A stretch of DNA of 64,000 nt from Actinomadura luzonensis (GCF_022664455.2 NZ_JAKRKC020000003.1:310001-374000); one strand, 5' to 3'. Numbered from the stretch's first letter, positions 48,484-56,975 are shown. Translations and numbers: made by a program. Notes: generated by a model not told the origin, from the sequence alone.

Positions 48484-49632
48484 TCACGTGTACTCCCCTG
48501 TCATGAGGTGGACGGCGGCGTGGCGGGCGCGGGCGCGGACCTCGTCGAGGTTGGAGCCGACGGCCGTGACGTGCCCGATCTTACGGCCGGGCCGCACCTG
48601 CTTGCCGTAGAAGTGCAGCTTGATGCCGGGATCGTGGGCGAGCACGTGCTCGTAGCGCTTGAACAGGTCGGGGTCGTCGCCGCCGAGCAGGTTGGCCATG
48701 ACGACGACCTGGGCGGTCATCGTGGGCGAGCCGAGCGGCAGGTCGAGCACGGCCCGCAGGTGCTGCTCGAACTGCGAGGTGCGGGAGCCCTCGATGGTCC
48801 AGTGGCCGCTGTTGTGGGGGCGCATGGCCAGCTCGTTGACCACGAGCCCGGTCGCGGTCTGGAACAGCTCGACCGCCAGCAGCCCGGTGACGCCCAGCTC
48901 ATTGGCGATGGTGAGCCCGATGCGCTGGGCCTGCGCGGACTGCTCGGCGTCGAGGCCGGGCGCGGGGGCGAGCACCTCGACGCAGATGCCGTCCTGCTGG
49001 ACGGTCTCCACCACCGGGTAGCTGACGCCCTGGCCATGCGGCGAGCGGGCCACCATGACGGCCAGCTCCCGCTCGAACGGCACGAACGCCTCGGCCATGA
49101 GCGGCGCGCCCGACGCGAACGCCTCCTCGGCCTCGGCCGCGTCGCGGCACACCCAGACGCCGCGGCCGTCGTAGCCGCCGCGCACCGCCTTGAGCACGAC
49201 CGGCCAGCCGTGCTGCTCGGCGAAGGCCGTCACGTCGGCCGGGGACGACACCCGCGCCCAGGCCGGGCAGGGCACGCCGATGGCGCTCAGCCGCTCGCGC
49301 ATGACCGCTTTGTCCTGGGCGTGCACGAGGGCCGCCGCACCCGGTTGCACGTGGTGCCCCTCGGCGATGAGCGCCTCGATGTGCTCGGTCGGCACGTGCT
49401 CGTGGTCGAAGGTGATGACGTCGCAGCCCTGGGCGAACTCCCGCAGCACGTCGAGATCGCGGTAGTCGCCGATGCGCGTGTCGACGATGACCCGGGCGGC
49501 GCTCTCGTCGGGCGCGTTCGCCAGCACCCTCAGCTCGACGCCCAGCGCGATGGCGGGGGGCTGTGTCATTCTGGCCAGCTGACCTGCGCCGACGATGCCG
49601 ACGACCGGACCGATGGGGCGGTAGGAACTCAC
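48484..49632 (-). CDS. purK: 5-(carboxyamino)imidazole ribonucleotide synthase
   Basis: ATP-grasp enzyme that joins bicarbonate to AIR to make N5-CAIR for PurE. 382 residues. VGIVGAGQLARM opens the N-terminal domain; VITFDHEHVPTEHIEAL, VVLKAVRGGYDGRGVWV (ATP loop), VPFERELAVMVARS and VNELAMRPHNSGHWTIEG (metal site) are all present. It lies upstream of purE and is divergent from gtrA across 191 bp. Confidence 0.96.
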   Translation of the reverse strand: MSSYRPIGPVVGIVGAGQLARMTQPPAIALGVELRVLANAPDESAARVIVDTRIGDYRDLDVLREFAQGCDVITFDHEHVPTEHIEALIAEGHHVQPGAAALVHAQDKAVMRERLSAIGVPCPAWARVSSPADVTAFAEQHGWPVVLKAVRGGYDGRGVWVCRDAAEAEEAFASGAPLMAEAFVPFERELAVMVARSPHGQGVSYPVVETVQQDGICVEVLAPAPGLDAEQSAQAQRIGLTIANELGVTGLLAVELFQTATGLVVNELAMRPHNSGHWTIEGSRTSQFEQHLRAVLDLPLGSPTMTAQVVVMANLLGGDDPDLFKRYEHVLAHDPGIKLHFYGKQVRPGRKIGHVTAVGSNLDEVRARARHAAVHLMTGEYT

Positions 49633-49745
49633 GCCAGGTGAGCTTACCCGGACGCCCCGACAGCCCTTCCACGCAGGCCGGACACCGCCCCGATTGCCCG
49701 ATATTTCATAAGTACGGCTTTACGGGGTAAGTTCATCCGTCTGAC

Positions 49746-49768
49746 ACCGGCCCTCCACGACGGCCGGT
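49746..49768. promoter_or_regulatory. Inverted repeat in the purK-gtrA divergent region
   Basis: ACCGGCC and GGCCGGT form a perfect 7-bp stem around a nine-base loop, about 55 bp before the gtrA start. It could be an operator or leader hairpin. No riboswitch fold recognised. Confidence 0.3.
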
Positions 49769-49823
49769 ACGCTGGGGTGATCGAGCTCGGCGAAGGACTC
49801 GAAGAAGGGACCGAAGCACAGAC

Positions 49824-50309
49824 GTGGAAGTCGTCAAGCGCCTCTACGAGCGGTTCTCGTCCCTGGTCCACGAGCTGGCCAAGTTCGGCAGCATCGGAGC
49901 GATCGCCTTCGTGATCGACACCGGCCTGCTCAACCTCTGCCACGGCCCGATCGGGCTGGGCCCGCTGACGTCCAAGCTCGTGGCGACGACGGTGTCCACC
50001 ACGTTCGCCTATCTCGGCAACCGCTTCTGGACGTTCCGCCACCGCGAGCAGACCGGCCTCGGCCGCGAGTACTTCCTGTTCTTCCTGCTCAACGGCATCG
50101 CCCTGCTGTTCGGCATCCTGACGATCGGTTTCACCACCTACACGCTCGGCCTCGACGACGCGCTCAGCGTCAACATCGCCAACATCGTCGGCGTGGGGCT
50201 CGGCACCCTCTTCCGCTACTGGTCGTACAAGAAGTGGGTCTTCCTGGAGGCCACCGAGCCCATCCCGGTCGAGCTGCCCGAGCAGCCGGGCGTCACGCAG
50301 GACCGCTGA
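49824..50309 (+). CDS. GtrA-family membrane protein
   Basis: 161 residues with four membrane spans: FGSIGAIAFVIDTGLLNL, LVATTVSTTFAYLGNRFWTF, FLFFLLNGIALLFGILTIGF and VNIANIVGVGLGTLFRYWSYKKWVF. The conserved NRFWTF and FRYWSYKKWVF are typical of GtrA proteins, which are thought to flip or carry polyprenyl-phosphate sugars. GTG start. No GtrB partner adjoins it; the GtrB-like protein at 10128 is 40 kb away. Its last 17 bp overlap the convergent sensor kinase. Confidence 0.87.
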   Translation: MEVVKRLYERFSSLVHELAKFGSIGAIAFVIDTGLLNLCHGPIGLGPLTSKLVATTVSTTFAYLGNRFWTFRHREQTGLGREYFLFFLLNGIALLFGILTIGFTTYTLGLDDALSVNIANIVGVGLGTLFRYWSYKKWVFLEATEPIPVELPEQPGVTQDR

Positions 50310-51570
50310 CCACCCGGTTCCTGCTGTCCTCCTCGGCCGGCCGCAGGAAGACGGCGAACGTCGCCGGCCGCCGCCGCACCAGCTCCAGCCGCCCGCCGTC
50401 GGCCGCGGCGAGCGCGCGAGCCAGCGTCAGGCCGAGGCCGGTGCCGCCGCCGCCGCTGACGTTCCGCTCGAAGATCTTGGGGGCGATCTCGTCGGCGATA
50501 CCGGGGCCCTCGTCGGCCACCTCCACCACCACGTAGTTGTCGCCGCTGGTGCTGGTGACGGTGACCGTGCCGCCGCCGTGCCGCAGCGAGTTCTCCAGCA
50601 GGGACGCCACCACCTGGCCGAACCCGCCGGTCGTGGCGAGGGCCTTCAGCCCGCGCGTGCCCTCCAGCCGCAGGGCGCGGCCCGCGTCGCGGAACACCGG
50701 CCCCCACTCGGTGACCTGCTGGACCAGCACCTCGTCGATGGCGACCGGCTCGGCCTGCGCGTGTCTCTGGCGGCGCGCGGCGGCCAGCAGCTCGTCGATG
50801 ACCGCCGTCAGCCGCTCGGCCTGGACGATCGCCGCCTCGCCCTCCTCGCGGACGACCTCCGGCTCGCCGGCCGCCGCGACGATCTCCTCCAGGCGCATGG
50901 TGAGGCCGGTCAGGGGGGTCCTGAGCTGGTGGGAGGCGTCGGTGGCGAACTCACGCTCGCGCGTCAGCAGGTCGGAGATGCGGGCGGCGCTGCGGTCGAG
51001 CACCTGCGCCACGCGGTCCAGCTCGGGGATGCCGTACCGGTGTTTGCTCGGCCGCGCGTCGCCGGAGCCCAGCCGGTCGGCGATCTTCGCCAGGTCCTGC
51101 AGGGGCAGCGTCAGCCGGCGGGACTGCACGACGGCCAGGCTCACGGCCACCGCCAGCGCGGCGACCGCCAGGGCGACGATGAGCAGCAGGCGAGCGCGCA
51201 CGTCGCGCTCGACCTGGTCCCGGTCACGGCTGATCCGGACGTAGACGCCGGTGTTGGTCTGCGCGTCCTCCGTCATGAGGTGACCGGACGCCGGAGCCGT
51301 GCCGACGACCGTCACCCGGAGGGGGGTTCCGCGTTCCCAGATCTGTATGTACCTGCCCGGGTACTTCTGTTCCAGTTGCTGAGGGTCGAGCGGCGTCTCC
51401 TGGACGCGGGCGTACTCGACCTCTCCCACGAGACGTTTGGCTTCCGCCCCGAGCTCCTGAGCCGCCTCGTCGACGATCAGGCGGCTCACCACGACGCCCA
51501 GGGGGACCCCCAGCAACAGGACCGCGATCACCGCGACGACCAGGGTGGAGGTGAGCAGTCGACGGCGCAT
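50293..51570 (-). CDS. Two-component sensor histidine kinase (HAMP)
   Basis: 425 residues. Two membrane spans (about 8-30 and 127-149) bound an extracytoplasmic sensor of about 95 residues. HAMP follows (about 150-202), then the phosphoacceptor His H214 in FATDASHQLRTPLTGL, the N box LLENSLRHGG, and G boxes VADEGPGIAD and GGTGLGLTLARAL. Its partner regulator is encoded directly upstream, 4 bp away. Signal unknown; the sensor has no recognised domain. Confidence 0.94.
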   Translation of the reverse strand: MRRRLLTSTLVVAVIAVLLLGVPLGVVVSRLIVDEAAQELGAEAKRLVGEVEYARVQETPLDPQQLEQKYPGRYIQIWERGTPLRVTVVGTAPASGHLMTEDAQTNTGVYVRISRDRDQVERDVRARLLLIVALAVAALAVAVSLAVVQSRRLTLPLQDLAKIADRLGSGDARPSKHRYGIPELDRVAQVLDRSAARISDLLTREREFATDASHQLRTPLTGLTMRLEEIVAAAGEPEVVREEGEAAIVQAERLTAVIDELLAAARRQRHAQAEPVAIDEVLVQQVTEWGPVFRDAGRALRLEGTRGLKALATTGGFGQVVASLLENSLRHGGGTVTVTSTSGDNYVVVEVADEGPGIADEIAPKIFERNVSGGGGTGLGLTLARALAAADGGRLELVRRRPATFAVFLRPAEEDSRNRVVSGPA

Positions 51571-51574
51571 CCGC

Positions 51575-52243
51575 CTACTCGCGTTCGAACCGGAAGCCGA
51601 CTCCCCGGACGGTCGTGATGTAGCGCGGCTTGGCGGCGTCGTCGCCGAGCTTGCGCCGCAGCCAGGAGATGTGCATGTCGAGGGTCTTGGTGGAGCCCCA
51701 CCAGTTGGTGTCCCAGACCTCGCGCATGATCTGCTCGCGGGTGACCACCTTGCCCGCGTCGCGGACCAGCACCCGCAGCAGGTCGAACTCCTTGGTGGTC
51801 AGGTGCAGCTCCTTCTCCCCCATCCAGGCGCGGCGGGAGTCGGCGTCGATGCGCACCCCCTGGACGACCGGCGTCTCGGAGGTGCCGCGGCGCAGCAGCG
51901 CCCGCACCCGGGCCAGCAGCTCGGCCAGCCGGAAGGGCTTGGTCACGTAGTCGTCGGCCCCGGCGTCGAGGCCGACGACCGTGTCCACCTCGTCCACGCG
52001 GGCGGTGAGGATCAGGACCGGGGTGCCGTGGCCCTCGGCGCGGATGCGCCTGGCCACCTCCAGGCCGTCCATCTCGGGCAGCCCGAGGTCGAGAACTATG
52101 AGGTCGATACCGCCCGACAAGGCCCGCTCAAGGGCCTGCGGGCCGTCGGGACTCACTTCGACCTGATAGCCCTCGCGGCGCAGGGCACGCGCGAGTGGCT
52201 CCGAGATCGAGGTGTCATCCTCGGCGAGAAGTACGCAGGTCAT
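51575..52243 (-). CDS. OmpR/PhoB-family response regulator
   Basis: 222 residues. Receiver: acidic pocket LLAEDDTS, phosphoacceptor D52 in LIVLDLGLPEMDG, and Lys in DDYVTKPF. C-terminal winged helix: LHLTTKEFDLLRVLVRDAGKVVTREQIMREVW ... TLDMHISWLRRKLG ... YITTVRGVGFRFE. It forms a two-gene operon with the sensor kinase and probably controls its own promoter through the TTGACC repeats upstream. Confidence 0.95.
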   Translation of the reverse strand: MTCVLLAEDDTSISEPLARALRREGYQVEVSPDGPQALERALSGGIDLIVLDLGLPEMDGLEVARRIRAEGHGTPVLILTARVDEVDTVVGLDAGADDYVTKPFRLAELLARVRALLRRGTSETPVVQGVRIDADSRRAWMGEKELHLTTKEFDLLRVLVRDAGKVVTREQIMREVWDTNWWGSTKTLDMHISWLRRKLGDDAAKPRYITTVRGVGFRFERE

Positions 52244-52293
52244 GAAGCGATCGTAGGACCTTAGGCGATCGTTTCCCGGCAGCAGCGCGCGGT

Positions 52294-52322
52294 TTGACTT
52301 GTCGTTGACCTATCCATTGACC
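52294..52322 (-). promoter_or_regulatory. Three TTGAC direct repeats upstream of the response regulator
   Basis: TTGACT (52294), TTGACC (52305) and TTGACC (52317) are spaced 11 and 12 bp apart, one helical turn each, and start 51 bp from the regulator's ATG. OmpR/PhoB-type regulators bind such one-turn direct repeats in tandem, so this fits an autoregulatory site. Confidence 0.5.
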
Positions 52323-52330
52323 TGGGCAAA

Positions 52331-52355
52331 CACGACTAAAATACGGTTCGTCGTG
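52331..52355 (-). terminator. Hairpin after the epimerase gene
   Basis: CACGAC-N13-GTCGTG inverted repeat 7 bp beyond the epimerase TAA, followed on that strand by TTTG. Probably its terminator. Confidence 0.5.
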
Positions 52356-52361
52356 ATTAAA

Positions 52362-53351
52362 TTACCGCACTTTCCCGGGGGCGGGCATCGGCTCATCATG
52401 CCCGTCACCGGAATTCTCAACCCTGCCATTGATGAATTGCCGGGAATGGCCGTTGTCCGGAATATCGCGATCAATGGCGAGTGTCGCGAAGCCCTCCCGC
52501 CACGACGGGTACGCCGGCCTCCAGCCGAGCTCCCGGCGCGCGTGCCGGTTGTCCGCGCCGCGCGCCGCCGGGTCGCGCGGCGCGTCGCTCGCGGGCGGCG
52601 GCGGGGCGCCCACCGCGCGGCAGAAGGCGGGCAGCCACTCGCGGGCCGGCGCGGGCTCGTCGTCGCAGACGTTCACCGCCCCCGACGGCCAGCCGAGGGC
52701 CGTCACGGCGGCGGTCGCGGCGTCGTCCACGTGCACGAAGCTCGTCACGTCGGCCCCCGCCCGCAGTGCCCCCTCGCGGGCCTGCGCGGCCCGCAGGCCG
52801 TCCGGCGCGAACCAGGTGCCGGGCCCGTACAGCATGCCGTAGCGCAGCACCACCCACTCGGGCAGCTCGCGCGCCGCCGCCTCCAGCGCGGCCACGCCCG
52901 CGACCGTGGTGCGGCGCGGCTCGGTCGCGCCGAGGTCCAGCGGGACGGACTCGGCGGCCGGCCCGTCGCCCGGCACGTACGTCCAGCAGATGCTCTGCGC
53001 CACGATCCGGCGCACCCCGGCGGCCAGGGCGGCGGCCACGAGGTTGCGCGTGCCCTGCTCGCGCAGCCGGGCGTTGGCCGCCAGGTCGCCCCCGGCGAGG
53101 TCGGTGAGCTGGTGCAGCACCACGTCCGGGGCCGCCGCGCGGACGGCCGCGGCCAGGGCGCCGGCGTCGTGGGCGTCCACGCGCACCGGCTCGGCCTCGA
53201 GGTCGCGCAGCAGACCGGTGCGGCGCGGGGAGCGGGTGGTGGCGACCACGGTGTGGCCCGCGGCGGTCAGCAACGGGATGACGCGGCGGCCGAGCACCCC
53301 CGCGCCGCCGGCCAGGAAGACACGCAGGCCGGGAACGTTCTCGCTCGTCAT
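52362..53351 (-). CDS. NAD-dependent epimerase/dehydratase (extended SDR)
   Basis: 329 residues. Rossmann loop VFLAGGAGVLGRRVIPLL, then VVLHQLTDLAGG, a substrate region with YVPGDGP, and VVLRYGMLYGPGTWF, a common extended-SDR element. The canonical Y-x3-K is not obvious: the region around TTVAGVAALEAAARELPEW lacks it, so the chemistry may differ from classical epimerases. ATG at 53351 preferred over a GTG three codons upstream. The last about 30 residues are less GC-rich than the rest. Confidence 0.8.
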   Translation of the reverse strand: MTSENVPGLRVFLAGGAGVLGRRVIPLLTAAGHTVVATTRSPRRTGLLRDLEAEPVRVDAHDAGALAAAVRAAAPDVVLHQLTDLAGGDLAANARLREQGTRNLVAAALAAGVRRIVAQSICWTYVPGDGPAAESVPLDLGATEPRRTTVAGVAALEAAARELPEWVVLRYGMLYGPGTWFAPDGLRAAQAREGALRAGADVTSFVHVDDAATAAVTALGWPSGAVNVCDDEPAPAREWLPAFCRAVGAPPPPASDAPRDPAARGADNRHARRELGWRPAYPSWREGFATLAIDRDIPDNGHSRQFINGRVENSGDGHDEPMPAPGKVR

Positions 53352-53481
53352 GCCGTCCACCGTAGGACCCGGGCGCCTCGCCGCGGCGAGCCACTTGGCG
53401 GGAGTTCCGCCGGACCACTCGGACCCGCCGGGGCGGGCCCGGCGCGGCCGGACGGCCGGGCGGCCGCGCGGCCGGAAGCGG

Positions 53482-53973
53482 CTAGAAGTCCTTGTCCTTG
53501 TGCTGCGGCTTGGCGTAGCGGGCCAGGTAGAGCTGGATGCCGAGGCTGTTGATCAGGCCCAGCTCGGTCTCCAGGTAGTCGATGTGCTCTTCCTCGTCGC
53601 GCAGGATGTCCTCGAAGATGTTGGCCGAGGTGATGTCGCCCTTCTCGCGCATGAGCTGGATCGCCGGCCGCAGGCGCTCGACGACCGACATCTCGACCTC
53701 GAGGTCGGCGCGCAGCTGCTCCTCGACCGTCTGCCCGATGTGCAGGGTGCCGAGGCGCTGGTAGTTGGGCAGCCCCTCCAGGAAGAGGATGCGGTCGGTG
53801 AGGCGCTCGGCGTGCCGCATCTCCTCGATCGACTCGTCGCGGGTGTGCTCGGCGAGCTTGGTGTACCCCCAGTTCTCCTGCATCTTGGCGTGCAGGAAGT
53901 ACTGGTTGATCGCGGTGAGCTCGGCGGTCAACTGCTCGTTGAGCAACTCGATGATCTGCTTGTCGCCCTGCAT
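53482..53973 (-). CDS. bfr: Bacterioferritin
   Basis: 24-subunit haem-containing iron store. 163 residues. All di-iron ligands sit at the canonical numbers: E18, E51, H54, E94, E127 and H130; the haem ligand M52 is also present. So both ferroxidase centre and haem site should work. ATG start with GGGGG upstream. It lies 23 bp downstream of bfd, and both probably answer to iron through the box at 54210. Confidence 0.96.
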   Translation of the reverse strand: MQGDKQIIELLNEQLTAELTAINQYFLHAKMQENWGYTKLAEHTRDESIEEMRHAERLTDRILFLEGLPNYQRLGTLHIGQTVEEQLRADLEVEMSVVERLRPAIQLMREKGDITSANIFEDILRDEEEHIDYLETELGLINSLGIQLYLARYAKPQHKDKDF

Positions 53974-53996
53974 GTGACGGGCCCCCTGCTATCCGG

Positions 53997-54173
53997 CTAT
54001 GCGGTCGTCAGTTCTTCAGACCGTTTCAGGATCGCACAGATCTTCCGCACACATCGGGCACAGTCCCCACCGGCACCAGTGGTGTCGCGAATCTGCTTCG
54101 CGCTCTTCGCCCCGGCGGCGATGCAGTCGTGCACCTCGTTCTCGGTCACAGCACGACAGATGCAGACATACAT
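53997..54173 (-). CDS. bfd: Bacterioferritin-associated ferredoxin
   Basis: A 58-residue protein: MYVCICRAVTENEVHDCI ... AGGDCARCVRKICAIL. The [2Fe-2S] Cys are C4, C6 and the later C-x2-C pair (DCARC), spaced as in Bfd, which gives electrons to bacterioferritin so that stored iron can be released. The ATG opens directly onto VCICRAV, the family start. It is the first gene of a bfd-bfr operon, with an iron box 37 bp upstream. Short genes like this are easily missed. Confidence 0.93.
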   Translation of the reverse strand: MYVCICRAVTENEVHDCIAAGAKSAKQIRDTTGAGGDCARCVRKICAILKRSEELTTA

Positions 54174-54209
54174 ACCGGGGAGCGGCCTCTCACGCAGGGA
54201 CGGGCGCCT

Positions 54210-54228
54210 TTAGGTTAGGCACACCTAA
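54210..54228 (-). promoter_or_regulatory. Iron box (IdeR/DmdR1 type) upstream of bfd-bfr
   Basis: TTAGGTTAGGCACACCTAA matches the 19-bp actinobacterial iron-box consensus (TTAGGTTAGGCTAACCTAA) at 17 positions. A weaker half-site (AAGGCTTGCCT and TTAGGT) lies at 54244-54263. Fe-bound IdeR-type proteins repress uptake genes and, in mycobacteria, activate bacterioferritin; which applies here is not decided by sequence. Confidence 0.8.
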
Positions 54229-54230
54229 GA

Positions 54231-54280
54231 TAGCTCACTTCGGTAAGGCTTGCCTATGTTAGGTGGGCCACAGTGAGCTA
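54231..54280. promoter_or_regulatory. Perfect 9-bp inverted repeat flanking the second iron half-box
   Basis: TAGCTCACT (54231-54239) and AGTGAGCTA (54272-54280) are exact reverse complements with 32 bp between. It is 15 bp past the hydrolase stop and upstream of bfd: either a long-loop terminator or an operator. Confidence 0.45.
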
Positions 54281-54294
54281 CCTCCCGGTGATCG

Positions 54295-54915
54295 TCAGTG
54301 GCCGCGCGCGACCCACTCCTCCAGGTGCGGGGCCTCCGCGCCGATCGAGGTCGACTCGCCGTGGCCCGTGTGCACGACCGTCTCCGGCGGCAGCGTCAGC
54401 AGCCTCGTCCTGATCGAGTCGATGATCGTGCCGAACGACGAGTACGACCGCCCGGTCGCCCCCGGCCCGCCCTTGAACAGCGTGTCGCCGCTGAACAACG
54501 CGCCCAGCTCGGGCCCGTGCAGGCACACCGCGCCCGGCGAGTGGCCCGGCGTGTGCAGGACCTCCAGGACGCAGCCGCCCACCTCGATCCGCTCGCCGTC
54601 GGCCAGCGGCTCGTAGCTCGCCTTGTCGCCGTACTCCTGCTCCCAGAGCACCTGGTCGGCCGGGTGCAGCCGGATCGGGGCGCCGGTGCGCTCGGACAGC
54701 TCGCGGGCGGCGTTGATGTGGTCGTTGTGGGCGTGCGTGCACACGATGGCCCGGACCTGGCGCCCGCCCACCCGCTCGGCGATCGCGGCGGCGTCGTGGG
54801 CGGCGTCGATGACGACGACCTCGCGGTGGTTGCCGACCAGCCAGACGTTGTTGTCGACGTCCCAGGTGCCACCGTCCAGCGAGAACGTGCCCGAGGTGAT
54901 GACCCGGTCGATCAC
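54295..54915 (-). CDS. Metallo-beta-lactamase-fold hydrolase coupled to mycothiol-dependent formaldehyde dehydrogenase
   Basis: 206 residues with an intact glyoxalase-II-like metal site: CTHAHNDHINAA (H-x-H-x-D-H), LEVLHTPGHSPGAV, FSGDTLFKGG and VHTGHGEST. The GTG start overlaps the mscR stop (GTGA). The same gene pair occurs in mycobacteria (Rv2259-Rv2260). By analogy to S-formylglutathione hydrolase it may hydrolyse S-formylmycothiol to formate; inference from context. Confidence 0.87.
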   Translation of the reverse strand: MIDRVITSGTFSLDGGTWDVDNNVWLVGNHREVVVIDAAHDAAAIAERVGGRQVRAIVCTHAHNDHINAARELSERTGAPIRLHPADQVLWEQEYGDKASYEPLADGERIEVGGCVLEVLHTPGHSPGAVCLHGPELGALFSGDTLFKGGPGATGRSYSSFGTIIDSIRTRLLTLPPETVVHTGHGESTSIGAEAPHLEEWVARGH

Positions 54916-56009
54916 GGGAACGTCACCACCGAACGCAGCACCTCGCCCCGGTGCATCTTGGCGAACGCCTCCTCGACCTGGTCGAGCCCGATGGTCTCGG
55001 TGACGAACTTGTCGAGCGGCAGCCGGTTCTGCAGGAACAGGTCGATCAGCATCGGGAAGTCGCGCGAGGGCAGGCAGTCGCCGTACCAGCTCGACCTCAG
55101 CGCGCCGCCGCGGCCGAAGACGTCCAGCAAGGGCAGGTCGATGCGCATCTCCGGGGTCGGGACGCCGACCAGCACGACCGTGCCGGCCAGGTCGCGGGCG
55201 TAGAACGCCTGCTCGTAGGTCTCGGGCCGGCCGACCGCCTCGATGACCACGTCCGCGCCGTGGCCGCCGGTCAGCTCGCGGATCGCCGCCACCGGGTCCG
55301 CCGACCGGGAGTTGACCGTGTGGGTGGCGCCGAAGCCGCGCGCCCACTCCAGCTTGCGGTCGTCCACGTCCACCGCGATGACCTTGGCCGCGCCGGCCAG
55401 CGAGGCGCCGAGGACCGCCGCGTCGCCGACGCCGCCGCAGCCGATCACCGCGACGCTGTCGCCGCGGGTGACGCCGCCGGTGTTGATCGCCGCGCCGATG
55501 CCCGCCATCACGCCGCACCCCAGCAGGCCCGCGACCTCCGCCGGGGCGTCGGCCGAGACCTTGGTGCACTGCCCGGCGGCCACCAGCGTCTTGTCCAGGA
55601 ACGCGCCGATGCCGAGCGCCGGGGACAGCTCGGTGCCGTCCTTCAGCGTCATCCGCTGCTTGGCGTTGTGCGTGTTAAAGCAGTACCAGGGGCGGCCGCG
55701 CAGGCACGCCCGGCACTGGCCGCACACCGCCCGCCAGTTGAGGATCACGAATTCGCCCGGCGCGACCTCGGTCACGCCCTCGCCGACCGCCTCCACCGTG
55801 CCCGCCGCCTCGTGCCCCAGCAGGAACGGGTAGTCGTCGCTGATCCCGCCCTCCCGATAGTGCAGGTCGGTGTGGCAGACCCCGCAGGCCCGCACGTTCA
55901 CCACCGCCTCGCCCGGCCCGGGGTCCGGCACGAGAACGGTTTCGAGTGAGACTTCCTGGCCCTTGCCCCGGGCGACGACGCCCTGCACTTCGTACGGCAT
56001 GGCAGCCAT
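54912..56009 (-). CDS. mscR: S-(hydroxymethyl)mycothiol dehydrogenase / S-nitrosomycothiol reductase (class III-like ADH)
   Basis: 365 residues, zinc-dependent medium-chain dehydrogenase. Catalytic zinc: CGVCHTDLHYREG and GHEAAGTVEAVGEG; structural zinc: four Cys in VCGQCRACLRGRPWYC; NAD site VIGCGGVGDAAVLGA. Sequence and neighbours match the actinobacterial enzyme that oxidises the formaldehyde-mycothiol adduct. The ATG at 56009 or 55998-56000 may be the start. It lies 6 bp after the cyclase and is coupled to the hydrolase. Confidence 0.9.
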   Translation of the reverse strand: MAAMPYEVQGVVARGKGQEVSLETVLVPDPGPGEAVVNVRACGVCHTDLHYREGGISDDYPFLLGHEAAGTVEAVGEGVTEVAPGEFVILNWRAVCGQCRACLRGRPWYCFNTHNAKQRMTLKDGTELSPALGIGAFLDKTLVAAGQCTKVSADAPAEVAGLLGCGVMAGIGAAINTGGVTRGDSVAVIGCGGVGDAAVLGASLAGAAKVIAVDVDDRKLEWARGFGATHTVNSRSADPVAAIRELTGGHGADVVIEAVGRPETYEQAFYARDLAGTVVLVGVPTPEMRIDLPLLDVFGRGGALRSSWYGDCLPSRDFPMLIDLFLQNRLPLDKFVTETIGLDQVEEAFAKMHRGEVLRSVVTFP

Positions 56010-56015
56010 CTTGTG

Positions 56016-56975
56016 TCAGGAGGATGATCTCCGCAAGACATAGGGCTGCACCACGCCGAGCCCTCTGGCCGGGCGTTTCCTGATCTTGTGCAGGTCGTGG
56101 CCGGCCAGCTCGGCGGCCAGTGCGGCGTCCACCAGGACGGTGCCGGGACGGGCGATCGCGGTGAGGCGGGCGGCCAGGTTGACCGTGGTGCCGAACACGT
56201 CGCCCATCATCGGCACCACCGGCCCGTACGCCACCCCGATGCGCAGCTCGTCGGCCTCGATCAGGTCGAGCGCGATGGCCGCCGCCTGCTCCGGGGCCGG
56301 CGCGGTGAACAGCACCTCGTCGCCCAGCGTCTTGACCAGCCGCGCGCCGTGCGAGGCCACCACGTCGGAGGCCCGCGACTCGAACCCCTCCACCAGCCCG
56401 GCCAGCTCGCGCTCGTCCAGCTCGCGCGAGCGCCGGGTGAAGGACACCAGGTCGGCGAAGCCCACCGCCATGGGCACCCGGGTGGGCAGCGGCTCGTCGT
56501 TGAGGTCGGCGAGGGCCAGCAGCCGGGTGCCGGCCGCGGCGAGCTGCGCCCGCCAGACGTGGATGAGCACCCGCTCGAAGTCGGGCAGCAGGCCGCGGGC
56601 GGCGTCGAGCATCCTGGCGAGGTCGTCGTCGCCGGGCTCGGGCGGCAGCATCGCGGTCGTCATGATCTCGGCCTGCCACTGCGCCAGCCGGGCCGTGGTC
56701 TGGCCGAGCGCGCGGGCCATGCGGACGGCGGTCTCCTCGTCCAGGGCGCCGGAGTCGAGCATGTGGCGGACCCGGCGCAGCGCCTTCACGTCGGCCTCGG
56801 TGAAGGCCACCGCGTCGTCGGCCCGCTGGGCGAAGCCGAGCGCCCGCCAGATGCGCGCGGCCAGCGCCTGCGGCACGCCGCTCAGCTCAGCCACCTCGGC
56901 CCGGGTGTAGCGCGGCGGCAGGCCGACGAGCAGGCGTTCGATGTCCTCGGCGGTCGGCCGCCCCTGGGTGCTCAA
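56016..56975 (-). CDS. Class III adenylate/guanylate cyclase with N-terminal regulatory helices
   Basis: 319 residues. The C-terminal cyclase domain (about 165-319) shows VGFADLVSFTRRSRELDERELAGL, with the metal-binding Asp, KTLGDEVLFTAP (second metal Asp and substrate Lys) and IGVAYGPVVPMMGDVFGTTVNLAARL (transition-state Asn and Arg). The N-terminal part has a HTH-like segment (YTRAEVAELSGVPQALAARIWRALG) resembling those of actinobacterial cyclases with an added MerR-like or adaptor domain. Starts at TTG overlapping the PH-domain gene stop (TTGA). Confidence 0.9.
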   Translation of the reverse strand: MSTQGRPTAEDIERLLVGLPPRYTRAEVAELSGVPQALAARIWRALGFAQRADDAVAFTEADVKALRRVRHMLDSGALDEETAVRMARALGQTTARLAQWQAEIMTTAMLPPEPGDDDLARMLDAARGLLPDFERVLIHVWRAQLAAAGTRLLALADLNDEPLPTRVPMAVGFADLVSFTRRSRELDERELAGLVEGFESRASDVVASHGARLVKTLGDEVLFTAPAPEQAAAIALDLIEADELRIGVAYGPVVPMMGDVFGTTVNLAARLTAIARPGTVLVDAALAAELAGHDLHKIRKRPARGLGVVQPYVLRRSSS

